Assembly: GCA_949825025.1 (NCBI GenBank)
Contig: OX463778.1
Span: forward strand, 10,964,733 to 11,028,732
Origin: Siphlonurus alternatus
Taxonomy: Eukaryota; Arthropoda; Insecta; Ephemeroptera; Siphlonuridae
Direction: 5' to 3'
DNA: 64,000 nucleotides
Shown here: piece by piece, positions 47,972 through 59,160 of the stretch
Position numbering within the stretch: the stretch's first letter is position 1
Layout: each line of letters opens with the position of its first letter
Translations under genes and position numbers: made by a program
The notes under the pieces: model-generated
Told to the model about the DNA's origin: nothing
The model's input: the letters and a program-made list of their open reading frames with translations, nothing else
Database searches by the model: none

Positions 47972-48352
47972 TGCGAATGGGAAGTTTTTTTTTTTATAAT
48001 ATACAATGTATGAGAAAGTAGCAAGTAATCAAGGCTTAATTATAACAAATGTAAAACGATATGCATAATGTCCTTCAAAGTTGAGGAGTCTGAAACACGA
48101 GCAGGTGGCACCTCCCACTTCATGGTCGACTGCTTGAACATTTTCCCAACGGCATGCGTGGGACACTGGCTAGATGACACACACACTACGTGTTATTCTA
48201 ATGGCTAGCACTGCTTGCCCACGACAACAGAGCAAGGTCAATCTGGTCAGCACTCCAAATTTATGTTACGTACAATGTTTACACTATTTGTTATTACAAT
48301 AGTAAAATGACAACGACGCTAAATTATATTATCATGGTTATACAGTAACAAT
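47972..48352. other. Intergenic DNA, nothing recognised
   Basis: A 46-codon frame at 48068-48208 (+) has no recognisable domain. Otherwise nothing. Confidence 0.4.
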
Positions 48353-48686
48353 GGACAACATACATGAAAAAATTTTATTGCAGAAATGAATAGAGAGTAC
48401 CAAATTATGCTACTCTGATTTTTTTTTTCCAGATTTTTTTGAAACCCAGAACTAATTTTAAATAATTATTGAAAGTGCGGTCACGCCCCCTGGAGGCGTC
48501 AATAGGCCGCGGTCCTATCCTTTTTATTAAGGATTCAGGGGTGCCAACTTAACTTACAGAACTTTCAATAATTATTTAAAATTAGTTCCTGGTCTCAAAA
48601 AAAAATCTAAAAAAATTCAGAGTAGCATAATTTGGTGCCCTCTATTCATTTCTGCAATAAAAATTTTTCATACATGTATGTTGTCC
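48353..48686. mobile_element. Fold-back MITE, family D, best copy
   Basis: Ends GGACAACATACATGAAAAAA and the inverse CATACATGTATGTTGTCC. The sub-terminal pair is TTATTGCAGAAATGAATAGA and CTATTCATTTCTGCAATAAA. Then ACCAAATTATGCTACTCTGA and its inverse, an AATAATTATTGAAAG pair, and the centre GGTCACGCCCCCTGGAGGCG. The arms are about 130 bp. The right terminal repeat contains AATAAA, a potential poly(A) signal on the + strand. Confidence 0.85.
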
Positions 48687-48915
48687 ATTTTATAATAATT
48701 TGTTCCTGAATTAATGCATTTTTCTTTCAATATTAAAATCCAAAGAAGTGTTGTATTATTCGGATGACATATAAGGCTTCTGTCGAAAACTAAGGGATAC
48801 GTTCAGTACAAAGCATGTGACATGTTAAGTTTCTGATACGTGGGGTTGCTAGTTTTTATGGTCTTTAATCAAAGTAACACCACACACTATATTTTTTTAC
48901 GGATTAAAAAACATG

Positions 48916-49028
48916 ATTGTACAGTCGTCGCCTCGGAAATTCTCCCTTTGCGTTCCGTAAGGATAACACAGGGCATGGTGATTAACAAGGCTGCAAAGGG
49001 AAATTTTCCGAGGCGACGAGTGTACAAT
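48916..49028. mobile_element. Short fold-back element (family L)
   Basis: ATTGTACAGTCGTCGCCTCG then GAAATTCTCCCTTTGC, and the inverse GCAAAGGGAAATTTTCCGAG then GCGACGAGTGTACAAT. The terminal inverted repeat is about 36 bp around GGCATGGTGATTAACAAGGC. A partial copy of the right half is at 40867-40930. Confidence 0.75.
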
Positions 49029-49256
49029 AAGTTGCCCCTTATAATTTATATTAACTCCGTCTCCCCCATGTAGTGGTGGCAATTATAATAAAATTTAATA
49101 ACCGCGTACACCTGCCGCAGGTGTCTATAGAGACTTTGGATACTTGTACCTTCTACCATGTAGACAAGAGAGTGCTTCAATTAAAGCCAAGTAAAGGTGA
49201 GTAGAGATTGGGTATGTCTCGCGAGGGACCAAACGATGTGTAGTTAAATTTACATG

Positions 49257-49424
49257 ATATTCCCTCCGGAAGTGTAGCCGGATGTTTAAAATTTCTGACC
49301 CTTTTATTCGATTTCAGCATTGTAGTTTCACACATATTTCAGTAATTTTACTTCTGCAAAACTTCAGTGCTTAATTAAAAACAGAACAGTTACAAATGTT
49401 CCAGCTACTTCCGGAGGGAATATA
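49257..49424. mobile_element. Short fold-back element (family K)
   Basis: ATATTCCCTCCGGAAGT and the inverse ACTTCCGGAGGGAATAT are perfect 17-bp terminal repeats around about 134 bp of AT-rich sequence. No ORF. Confidence 0.7.
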
Positions 49425-49510
49425 AAATTAATTTGAATGTAACAAAATACAGAATGCTTGGGATTCGATGAGTAAAGTGACTGCTGCTGGACCTCACAGT
49501 AGATAGCCTT

Positions 49511-49635
49511 CATGAATTTTTTTTAATTGCGTATTTGGATAGAGGACCTCGAGTTAAGTATTGTCAATATTTTTCAATTTTTTATTAAACCATCATGCAA
49601 CATCTTTTCCTATGCTCATGTGTTAAACATTTGCA

Positions 49636-49729
<94 letters not shown>

Positions 49730-49832
49730 GATGCCACAGCATTTTGCAATTATTAAAAAAAATGGGAAAAGTATTGACAGTAAACATAACTAGTAGTCCT
49801 CTATTCAAATATGCAATAAAAAATTTGATAAC
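49511..49832. mobile_element. Decayed family D-like fold-back hosting an AT microsatellite
   Basis: TTAATTGCGTATTTGGATAG then AGGACC near 49528, and the inverse AGTCCTCTATTCAAATATGC then AATAAAA near 49793, match the family D sub-terminal repeats. TATTGTCAATATTTTTCAAT and AGTATTGACAGTAAAC form the inner inverse blocks. The centre has been overrun by an AT array. Confidence 0.55.
49639..49728. repeat. AT dinucleotide microsatellite
   Basis: About 45 uninterrupted AT units. It generates artificial Ile-Tyr repeat frames on both strands. Confidence 0.95.
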
Positions 49833-51069
49833 GATTTACACGGAAAACGAGAATCACAGTAATTTTTTTCATATTAGTATACATCGTGATGAGTGTAATC
49901 AGGCAATATTTGCAATGAGAGGTGCTAGAGTTAATGTTTTTTTCTTCGTATTTATGTTCAAAAATTTTGAAGCGATCGAACCACGCGCATGTAGAATTTT
50001 GTATATAACTAGCAATACATATTCGATCGGTCGATATTTAATAGTATACCAATTTGCATAATGCTGTATTTGCAGTCTGATGTGACTGGTGGGTATATAG
50101 GCCACTAAAAGATCGGTACTATATATACAGTACCTTAAATATGTTAGCCAGTGGAGAACTCAAGGGGGAGACTTTAGAGAGAGAAAATCTATTTCACAGA
50201 TAAAATCAACAGCAAGTTTTTGCTTTCTTTATAATAATAAAATTGTTTTCCTATCAGTCTGTTAAATAGTATTGGGGAATAGGACAAGAGCATCGTCTCA
50301 ACCCCTGTTCTCCACTTGAAACTGCAGGCTATATCCGCCCTTAATATACTAGCAAAGATTAGTAGATATAGATTACGAAACTTACGTACGGTACCACCCA
50401 GCACAAATGTACGTGGAATATCTATATATTATACGCATACAGCAGCAAATCGATATATGCTGTAGTTTATTTTAACTTCCAAGAGAATGGTAAGCATTTA
50501 AAATCATCAAATACGTGCTGCTGGTACGATGACACCAAAACAGCTTTACTTGTATTTTTATTTTACATCACATCACACCAAATTAACCACATGAAATATA
50601 TTAATGCATGATTTTTGTCAATGCGATTAAAATTGTCAAAATTGAGGGTAAAATTTAACAAGAAATTTTGTTAAATTAAAGCTCCATGTTTTGCACGTTG
50701 TCACAACCATGCTTTTAAAATGTAAAATTATTAAAATCTCGATTTAACGAACTTTAATTTCACGAAATTAGATCAATTTACGAAACATCTATCTCAAATA
50801 ATACTGTATTTAGACTATTTAGGCTGTGATATACACAATACAGTACATTAAGAATTATAATATGTACAGTACACGTAATAAAATTATGCATACCTTAATT
50901 TATGTTATCCTTTTCATGTTTTTTTTTTTTTTTTCAATTCTGTTTATTCACTTTATCCAATTACATTATATTTATTGGATAGAATATTTATCATACTAGC
51001 TCACTTTTCCCTTACTTCCTTTCCTCAACCTTTTGCCATAAAATATGCGTTTCGCGACGAATTTATCCA
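49833..51069. other. Intergenic DNA, nothing recognised
   Basis: AT-rich; T-run near 50920-50934. Small frames have no recognisable domain. Confidence 0.45.
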
Positions 51070-51160
51070 GCGGTCACAACCTAGCAAATTAATTCCAGCA
51101 TTGACCTGTGCTGAGGGAACCGTGGAAATTATTTCACCGCGGAACTGCTTGACACGCTAC
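51070..51160 (-). repeat. SINE central-domain remnant
   Basis: On the - strand, AATTTCCACGGTTCCCTCAG then CACAGGTCAATGCTGGAATT corresponds to the GGTTTTCCACGGTTCCCTCA...GCGAATGCTGGGA module of the SINE at 23706. No head retained. Confidence 0.45.
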
Positions 51161-52589
51161 CGGTACTGCCATCTTAATATCTAATAGATATGAGATAAAT
51201 TGATCAAAATAAGTCAGGTAGACCATCCCTAAAACTTAAAAGTCTTCGCTTCCTCAGCACAAGGTGGAATTCCACGAATTTCTTTACTAAGTCTCTTTAT
51301 TTTTTTAGGTGCAGCGGTGTAGCAAAATGCATTCCAAAATTGAGGGGTCGCTATAACGCCTTAAGGCCCTTAAGGCAGTGGAGAAAATAGCAGTAGAAGC
51401 TTTCTACAGCTCTAGTATTAACCGTATGATATGCTGTAATGATTTTAAGCGGCCTTAATTAAGATTGGAAAACAAATAATGAAAAGTTAAGCGATTTTAG
51501 TTATGCATTTAATTAACCAGCTCAGTGGTTGTACCCGCGTAACGTTTGTTTTAAGTATATGTACAATATGCATACATATATAATATATAAATAATATTCT
51601 TTTTATTAATGTGCATCAATATTTAATTAACCCACAAAATATATTATGGTAAAATAAATCCCAGACTAAAAAACTTGCAGATCAGTGTCTGCATAAACCA
51701 TTAGAATAATTACAGTATTACAATATGCACATCATGATACTATAAAATATAAATCAATTTTCCATATAATAAAAATAATAAGAAGCTGGAAAAAAATGTT
51801 TAATATCTGTCTTACTCTATTACAAGCATTATAATCATATTTATATCATGATTTTTATTAACAGATCAATGAATATAACCAAGCACCTTTAAATTATGTG
51901 CAATTTTGGGACGTTCTCATTATGACGGCTTCCGTAGGCTCCACGAATTTCGTTTGAGAAGAGCTCAAGAACTTTAAGATAAAAAAATATATGCTTTAAA
52001 TTTTCAATTATAATTTTCATTGAAATTCGTTTCATTTTAAAATGAAAAAATAATTTACATAGAAAACCCGACCACTTTGAAGTGTCAAAAAGCTGAGAGC
52101 GAATGACAGGTCCCTGGGTATGATAGACTTCAAAACCGGTGGGACTGACACACTTGCATTCGGCTTCGAGCTATTTCACACCTATATCTTCTACTCCTCT
52201 AGTCTTATAGAGTGTTTTACTTACCCCATGGCTTCTTTTCCAGACGTCATTCACACACATACACACGAAAATCGTCAAAATAATCACACTGACATTTCTC
52301 CACTATTCTCTTCGCCGGAAGTTACGCACCATAGCATCGAGAAAATTTTACAGAAGCTTACGTAACAAAAACAAATTTATCTTGTTTGATGCTGAAACTG
52401 TAAAAATTGTTGCTTTTGAAAAGGTTTTAAGTAATTAAAATGTATAATTATTTGAATTACATCGAAAAAACCGTAAACTTTTATTGTAATTCTAAGCATA
52501 ATTTGGAAAATATTTTCACAAAATTTTGTAACTAAAGCCTCAAATTTACAATATTTTTGATTGATCAGCTGTTACTTCCGGATTAAAAT
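51161..52589. other. 5' flank of HAUS1, AT-rich
   Basis: No CpG island or clear core promoter was recognised. GTTACTTCCGG (52570-52580), an ETS-like GGAAGT element in reverse, lies 10 bp before the start codon. A similar TCGCCGGAAGTTACG occurs at 52311. These may be promoter elements, but this rests on motif content alone. Confidence 0.35.
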
Positions 52590-55346
52590 ATGGCGCGTAA
52601 CGAAACTGTCAGTGATGTATTTGATGAAGAGAAACAGGTAATTAATGTTATAAATATGATTAAGAATCACAAAAGAAGTAGTCTAAATCAAACGTTATGT
52701 CTTGAACTCAATATTTATTGTGTTTTTAGTTTCCTGCCGAATGGGTGAAAAAGATGTGTGGCGAAAACGTTAACCCGTTCGTAATCAGCGAAGAACTTAT
52801 CGCCAAGTTTAACAAATTAAAATGCTTCAATGAATGTGCAAATCAAGATAAGGAAAAAGTTCGGCAAATAATGCTGGAGTTAAAAAATGAACTGCTAATA
52901 CCAGGTGAGCTCCAATTTTATGCTTAGCTTGTGTACATATATGAAGCAAAGAAACAGATTTGAGACTTTTTGTATCGTATGCATATACTGTACATACAGT
53001 ATGCATATGTGCATAATATATACAGTATACCTCTAAAATTGTCACACAAAATATTATGCATGCATACTGTATGCATAATATGCTTATTAGATTTGTGTGT
53101 TAATTTAAAAAAAATTACTGTTTTTTATTATTATTTTACGTCATTGTTTCAGATGGTGAGACAATTTCACCTGAGATAAATCTGAACAGCCTGTCTTCGG
53201 AAATACGCAATGTTTTGACGAAAATTGCAACATTCCACCAGGTAAATGCTTTATTATTTCTTGTTAATCATAGTAATGTAACTTTGTATCTTCTATTGAT
53301 TTCTGCAATAAAACATTTTACCTGTCCATTTCTGTCTTTCTCGACTGTCATCTCGTTGTTAACAGGAGGTGGGGTGTGACGGCAGCGCAGCAGCCGCTCA
53401 GCTGTGTCGCATTCAGCTTGGTACAACGTCGGCCCACTGTCAGCTGCTGACCAGCCGTGCTGAGCGCAACCTTCGGCAGCTGGAGGAGATCTACAGTCAA
53501 CTACATGATGACTGCCAGGCTGTGCTCAGGTGGGTAGCAGCTGGGGCCTTGTGGGCTGAGGGGAAGCAATCAATTGTGAGATTAACCACAGAAATAAAAA
53601 GATGTGAAGGCTCTAGTGATGTACAGTCAACTCTGTGGAAAATGTTGCACATCGAGAACTAGGCGCAGATCAAGGGGAAGTTGGGATGGCTTCTGAAATT
53701 TTGAATTTAATATGGGCAATAATTGCATTTCTCCCTCTCTTAACTTTTTTTAACATTGGCTTTATGGATATAGCTTCCCTTCCCCCTTGAAATTTGGTTC
53801 TAGATCTGCGCCTTTCAAAAACATTGATGTAGTTTAAATAATTACCATCTTATACAAGGAAAATTTTGCAATGCAAGGAGTGTACCACAAACTCTCGTTC
53901 ACTTGCATTATTGACATATTGTCAGATTTCTGAAAATTGATTTTGAATCTGAGTGAAACATCTAATTTTTTGTAATATCTACCCAGGTGTTGATTAAAAT
54001 AGTTACAAAATAATTCTGTTAAGTTGTGAAAGACAATAAATATAAATAACCTGGTAGTATTTCATACATACATAACATGACGCCATATCCCTTTATGAGG
54101 TAAGCCAGCAGCATTATTACCGTGGCCGTCTACAAATTGCCCTCCAAAGCACTCGATTCTTGCATACTCCACTTGCTTCAGAAGTACTCATAACACTCTT
54201 TTGCCTTCTGCACTCTCTATTACACTGTGTACTTTTAACACTTCTGTTCTTCAAACATTCAGCAATCACATCCAACCAAAACTTTTTAGGTCTACCTAAT
54301 CCTTTCATGCCTTGTACACTACCTTTAAACACCTGTTTTGCAATTCATTCATCACCCATTCTCTCAACATGTCCAAACCAACGTAGTGTACTTTGTTCAT
54401 ACTTGTCAATTACACTTTCTTTCACTCCACACTCATTCATCACCCATGTGTTTCTCACTCTATTCATCCTAGTTTTACCATGCACATATTCCTTAAAAAA
54501 CTCATACCAACAGCATTCAACTTACTTCTATGCTTTGTTTGACACACCCATACTTCAGATCCATACATCAAAGTTGGTATTAGGACAGAGTTATACACAG
54601 CTAGCTTAGCCGTATTAGACAACAGCTCAGTGCGACACAACCCTGCCATACTACCCACAATCCTCCTGCCAGCACTTACTCTTTTATCAATCTCTCCATC
54701 TACACTTCCGTCCTCCCGAAACAATCTTCCCAAATATACAAATTCTTTCACTCGTTCCAGCTGTTCTCCTTTTAGGTCAATTCCTTTTGCCTCGTTGCTA
54801 TCTGTACTACCAAACACCATTACTAAACATTAAATGCAATAAATTAAGGTCATCTTAGTTGCTTGGTCACAGCAATCCTATTCAATTATAGGGTGGATAT
54901 TACAGTATATATACATAATAACATGTGATTATTTTTACAGACAAATAGCTGACAATCGACAGGAAGAAAAGAGTCAAAAACAATCCAAGAGAGTTTTGAG
55001 ACAAGAAATTAACAGTTTACTAGCTGAGAAAGATGCGTGTATTGAGCAACACCTGCTGTTGTCTAAGGTAGTTAAAACTCTACACAAACCATGCATCATG
55101 ACAGGGGGGATCAATCTACAGTGCTTGACGTGGTCCAATCTAGAATTTAATGCTGATTTCCATCTTTTACCAAAGAGGATTTTAAATAAAGGCACAAGCC
55201 TTATGGCTTATGGGTGATGTAATAAAAGACGATTGGCATCAAGGTATGGGTCATAAGAAAAGTGACTGACTTTCACTCCACAAATTCATTACACATATTT
55301 GCCGATATGAGGTACAAGACAATTTTAAAACCCTCTTCAGTGCACC

Positions 55347-55382
<36 letters not shown>

Positions 55383-55387
55383 TTTTT

Positions 55388-55430
<43 letters not shown>

Positions 55431-56376
55431 TATAAAGAGGGATGGGGAAAAAAAGGTAATTCGGCACAGAGCTTACTCATGGCTGCTCCAATGGTTTTTA
55501 CTATTATCTTCTATATGTCCTCTTTCTTCCCCCACCCTGCCTATGAGATAACATTTGAGTGTTGTCATTCACCTGTATACTTCTGTATACTGAACAAGTT
55601 CATAATATAGCAATAAAAAATTGTTAATTTTTCTTTCCACTTGACACCAATTTTTCTTAACAGTGCTGGAAAAGGTGACATAAAGTTAACTAATTCAATG
55701 CCCTTACTTTCTGGTTTGTGATAGGCCATATTAACCAAGAGATAAGGTTGATAGTAATTTTGTTTTCCCTGTCAGAAAATTTTTCTCCAAAACCAGTCAT
55801 GCATATTTTTTTTAAAAAATGTCTCAGTAATTGTTAAAGTTATTGTTGAAAACACTTCAACTTTTTTTTTTTTTTTTTTTACACCCCTTCCTCCCCCTTT
55901 TTTGTAAAAGATCTTCTGATTTTGATTCAATAATTATTTTCCTATAAAACTGTGCTTTAACAGCCATACCATATTCTTATTGTATATGTGCATCTACCTA
56001 GCGGTGCGGTGAGACATCCAAAAAATAAGCTAATTTGAAGCTTTTATAATTTCAGTGTCCTAAAAAAAGTTCTAGTCAAGATAGTAGTGCACATCAGGCC
56101 TCTCTGTGCCTATGTCTGACTGATACATTTCTACAGGATGGAGACAGCCTGGCCGACACTGCTGCTGTGCATAGCCAGGTGGAGGTGCTGTTGTTGTCAC
56201 TGGCCGAGGAACGTCGTGAAGCTGACGCCCTCCGTAGTCAGCTGGCCAAGTTTGGCAGTCTACCTACTGACGTACGTCGCGCCCAGGCCCAGCTGAAGGC
56301 GGAACAGAAAGAGCTGCAGCATCTCAAGGGTGAGATCGCCATAGTGGTTAGCAGCATGGGCAGCGGCTTCATGTGA
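52590..56376 (+). CDS. HAUS1: HAUS augmin-like complex subunit 1
   Basis: Six exons: 52590-52637, 52730-52904, 53153-53241, 53366-53529, 54941-55067 and 56137-56376. All have GT/AG borders and intron phases 0,1,0,2,0. Joined they encode 280 residues (human HAUS1 has 278). The N-terminus (FPAEWVKKMCGENVNPFVIS, residues about 17-36) matches the conserved WLKKIFGDHPIPQYEV-type opening of HAUS1. The rest is heptad-rich coiled coil. The C-terminal exon (VHSQVEVLLLSLAEERREAD, LAKFGSLPTDVRRAQAQLKA) aligns with the HAUS1 tail. HAUS1 is part of the eight-subunit augmin complex, which recruits gamma-tubulin to spindle microtubules for branching nucleation and supports centrosome integrity. The start is the first ATG, just after an ETS-like TTCCGG. 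Intron 4 holds a LINE fragment, intron 3 a MITE end, intron 5 a TTTA array. Identification is by remembered family features, not by alignment. No frameshift or missing splice site was seen, so it looks functional. Confidence 0.85.
53285..53326. repeat. Family D MITE right-end remnant in HAUS1 intron 3
   Basis: TTCTATTGATTTCTGCAATA then AAACATTTTACCTGTCC matches the right terminal repeat of family D (CTATTCATTTCTGCAATAAA...GTTGTCC). Its AATAAA lies within the intron on the sense strand. No left end is present. Confidence 0.5.
54068..54835 (-). mobile_element. Decayed LINE fragment in HAUS1 intron 4
   Basis: On the - strand the C-terminal region of a non-LTR reverse transcriptase ORF can be read: EFVYLGRLFREDGSVDGEID, then AVYNSVLIPTLMYGSEVW, then (after frame breaks) TLRWFGHVERMGDE and GLGRPKKFWLDVI. 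These are hallmarks of the post-RT region of jockey-like LINEs. The frame is broken by at least one stop after GDE and a shift, and the catalytic RT core (YADD) is absent, so it is a dead 5'-truncated copy inserted antisense to the gene. Confidence 0.8.
55348..55432. repeat. TTTA tetranucleotide microsatellite in HAUS1 intron 5
   Basis: About 20 units of TTTA/ATTT with one longer T interruption near 55383. Confidence 0.92.
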
Positions 56377-56715
56377 TGTGTGCAGTGTGAACAATATTAA
56401 GCAATTGCAAAATTAAGCTATTTTTGTATATTGTGCTGAGATGGACAATGCTTTAAAAAATTGTTTTATTGCAATTTTGGATATTCCATGCATCAAGCTA
56501 TGTACAGTATCAGTATGTTTTTCAATTTTTTTAACCTTCTAACCCCCTTAAAATTGTGCTGCAAATGCTGCGACATAAAATGCCTTTACCTACACTTGCG
56601 TCTTAAATATTTGTATGACTATGATGTAACAGGATTTTGCCAGAACAATTTTAAGAGCGTTACCAGTTAAGTAAAATTTTACAGTGATAACTCAAGATCT
56701 GCTATCCAAATCTGC

Positions 56716-56729
56716 AATAAAACAATAAA
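56716..56729 (+). promoter_or_regulatory. HAUS1 candidate poly(A) signals
   Basis: Two AATAAA hexamers (56716-56721 and 56724-56729), 340 bp after the HAUS1 stop codon. The preceding CTATCCAAATCTGCAATAAA resembles the right terminal repeat of MITE family D (CTATTCATTTCTGCAATAAA), so the signal may be transposon-derived. Confidence 0.5.
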
Positions 56730-56975
56730 ATAACTTTCTTGCATTTCAACCAAACTTAAATTTTCAATCGTTCAAGTAAAAAAAAAATAATAATAAAATG
56801 CATTACTGTATGTGTTATATATTTTTCATTAAATATCTACTTCTAAGCAATCTGACTTATTATTGATTGTTTCACCCTTAAACAACAGCAATATTTATAT
56901 ATTTCATGAAAGTTTTATTAAATATACATATCACCAAAATAAATATTATATTGATAAAAGGAAAGAGATAGGGGG

Positions 56976-57006
<31 letters not shown>
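56976..57006. repeat. Poly(A) run
   Basis: About 31 consecutive A preceded by GGGGG. It could be the tail of a decayed retroposon inserted on the + strand, but no body was recognised upstream. Confidence 0.7.
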
Positions 57007-57007
<1 letters not shown>

Positions 57008-57048
57008 AAGCATTACCACGATGAAATGTCCGTAGCGAGGATTATAGT

Positions 57049-57848
57049 CTTGATGCAGAGCGAACTTGAGTAGAAGGCCACAACACGACCGCGCCCACTT
57101 TTCAATAGCCGTCCTACTGAGCAGCAGGTTTGCGTGTAATCAAATGGGAGAGGACTTCACTTTGGTCGCGGTTTACGACAATTACGCTGTATGCTAGAGT
57201 TTTCAAAATGAAACAAGTTTAACTCTAATATAGTTTAATCTTACTGGACAACCTTTTTTTTCACGCAAAAACAATATTAATACACTTAAATTAAACTTTT
57301 ATGAACCCGACTTCTGCTACTTCTGTTACATCTGCGCATGCGCCGGCATGCGCGAAGTAATAAAAGTCAGTTTACTGGCGATGACGTCATATGAACATTG
57401 AAAGCCTTTCTTCATAGCGAGTGACTTTCACTTTACTTAATTGCATTTTCTATACTTTGTATATATCAAGTAAAGTTATTTACTACATCGAAAATAATGT
57501 ATGAAAGTTGATTCAAGTACTTTTGTAATTTCAATATTTCGTGACGTCATGATAAATTACTAAAGCTTGGAAGATAGAACCAAGTTCCCGCCCTAACTTT
57601 ACCATCTTATATCTCAAGAAGTATGATATTTATGAACTAAATAAAATAATTAGCAAACGGGAGACTACATTGAAGTATTATTGCACTACAAGACACCTTC
57701 ATTAATATCAAGTAAATATTTAAAAAAAAATATTTCCTCCCGATTACATTGCATGTTATTTTTTAAATTCCGGACGGCTAATGTCTCGACAGATGACGAT
57801 CGCGCCGGCTGGGTTTTGGCCTCCTACTCAAGTACGCTCTGCTTGATG
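57049..57848. mobile_element. Candidate 800-bp terminal-inverted-repeat element (family N)
   Basis: The left end TTGATGCAGAGCGAACTTGA then GTAGAAGGCCACAACACG, and the right inverse GGTTTTGGCCTCCTACTCAA then GTACGCTCTGCTTGA, form a 40-bp imperfect terminal inverted repeat. AATAGCCGTCC (about 57105) and GGACGGCTAATG (57771) extend it. There is no transposase frame. The interior carries CpG-rich NRF1-like sequence at 57333. Confidence 0.6.
57333..57354. promoter_or_regulatory. NRF1-like double site
   Basis: TGCGCATGCGCC directly followed by GGCATGCGCG gives two overlapping matches to the NRF1 consensus in a symmetric arrangement. No coding region was recognised on either side, so it may be part of the family N element or the relic of a promoter. 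Confidence 0.35.
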
Positions 57849-58395
57849 GCACAGTTTACAAAAATAATTTTAAAAATACATTATTGAGACGTTTTGACCA
57901 ACATTTGATGATTTGGTCTTTTTCAATCACAAAAATCAAACCAACAAGCCTCTCTTGTGATTCTCTTTGAGTGTTCTTCTTTGAGTCACAAATGTTACAA
58001 AAATACATATAATATCTCGAAGCAAAATAAAAATACATTAAGTTAAATGGATTTTGATCAATTAATCCATGTTTAGTTGAATTAAATATGGTTATTGAAC
58101 TTACGTCCCTTGCGGTTTAAGAGTTTTTTGTAGTTGAACACAAGAGGTGCTGTGGTTATAACAATAATTATGGTGCTTTGAGCTTGTAGAGGATTTATAT
58201 ATGCAATAATATTGAATTGATTAGTTTCATTTTATAATCATAACCAGCCGTATTTAGTATTATGCAGCTTTGAGAGTACTCTTCAAAACGGTCAAGCTAG
58301 TTTCCCCAATTTATTTTATAGTATTTTATATTATCTCTTTTCATATATGGGCATAAACATACATATATATCACAATGTACAGATCAAAATAATAA
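57849..58395. other. Intergenic DNA, nothing recognised
   Basis: AT-rich, no supported feature. Confidence 0.4.
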
Positions 58396-58452
58396 AAAGA
58401 GCCCATGGAGCAAATGAAAAAGATTGCTGAGCAGTCCCTTCACTGTAACTTG
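58396..58452 (-). repeat. Dispersed repeat fragment, partner of 5940-5995
   Basis: AGCCCATGGAGCAAATGAAA then AAGATTGCTGAGCAGTCCC matches 5948-5993 with three or four changes. Only this short conserved part remains. Confidence 0.5.
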
Positions 58453-58582
58453 GGAGGCTTACCTTCACTGTCATGAAATCAGTTGCGTGAACAATACCGT
58501 ATATATGTAAGCGGTGGGATTACTTATTTGTAAGTAAATTAGCCTGTTGGCAAAATATTTGTGGAATCACCTCTTGTTTACG

Positions 58583-58979
58583 TTAAGGGTAAGTTACATA
58601 ACACGAAACATCGATTATTGTAGTCCCATTTGATTAACATGTAAACCTTGGCAACCTCATAAAAATTTTGAATTTTTTTTTAGAGACAGTTCTTGGTACC
58701 AAAAAAAAGTGGAAAAAATCAAAACAATCGGACGATCCAATTTTTTAAATTAATTTTTTAAATTTTCAGTATAGGGCTTTCCCACGGACACCTAAACTAA
58801 GAAATTTATTTTAAAAAAATTGGATCGTCTGATTGTTTTGAAATTTTTTCCACATTTTTTTGGTGCCAATTAAGAACTGTCTCTCAAAAAAAATTCAGAA
58901 TTTTTATGAGGTTGCTAAGGTTTACATGTTAATCAAATGGGACTACAACAATCGATTTTTCATGTTATCTTACTCTTAA
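58583..58979. mobile_element. Fold-back MITE, family B copy 2
   Basis: TTAAGGGTAAGTTACATAAC with TTAA at both ends (right end ...TTATCTTACTCTTAA). It shares CATCGATTATTGTAGTCCCA, TTAACATGTAAACCTTGGCA and AATCGGACGATCCAATTTTT with copy 1. The arms are about 180 bp around TATAGGGCTTTCCCACGG. Confidence 0.8.
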
Positions 58980-59073
58980 ATTTCCATAGCAATTAGAGAG
59001 AAATTAAAATAACAATCATTTCATATTTCGTTAGATTCAGTAAAAAGAAATTGAAGTATATGTAATATATAAA

Positions 59074-59076
<3 letters not shown>

Positions 59077-59137
<61 letters not shown>

Positions 59138-59160
59138 TAAAATAAAAAATAAAATATTTA
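59077..59160. repeat. A-rich tract (poly-A, AAAAG and AAAAT units)
   Basis: About 37 consecutive A, then GAAAA and AATAAAAT repeats. Low complexity. Confidence 0.85.

Noticed and set aside
48068..48208. 46-codon + frame starting MSFKVEESETRAGG
   Set aside because: Too short, no recognisable family, no supporting splice sites or regulatory context.
49527..49808. Ile-Tyr repeat proteins on both strands
   Set aside because: Direct translation of the AT microsatellite at 49639-49728.
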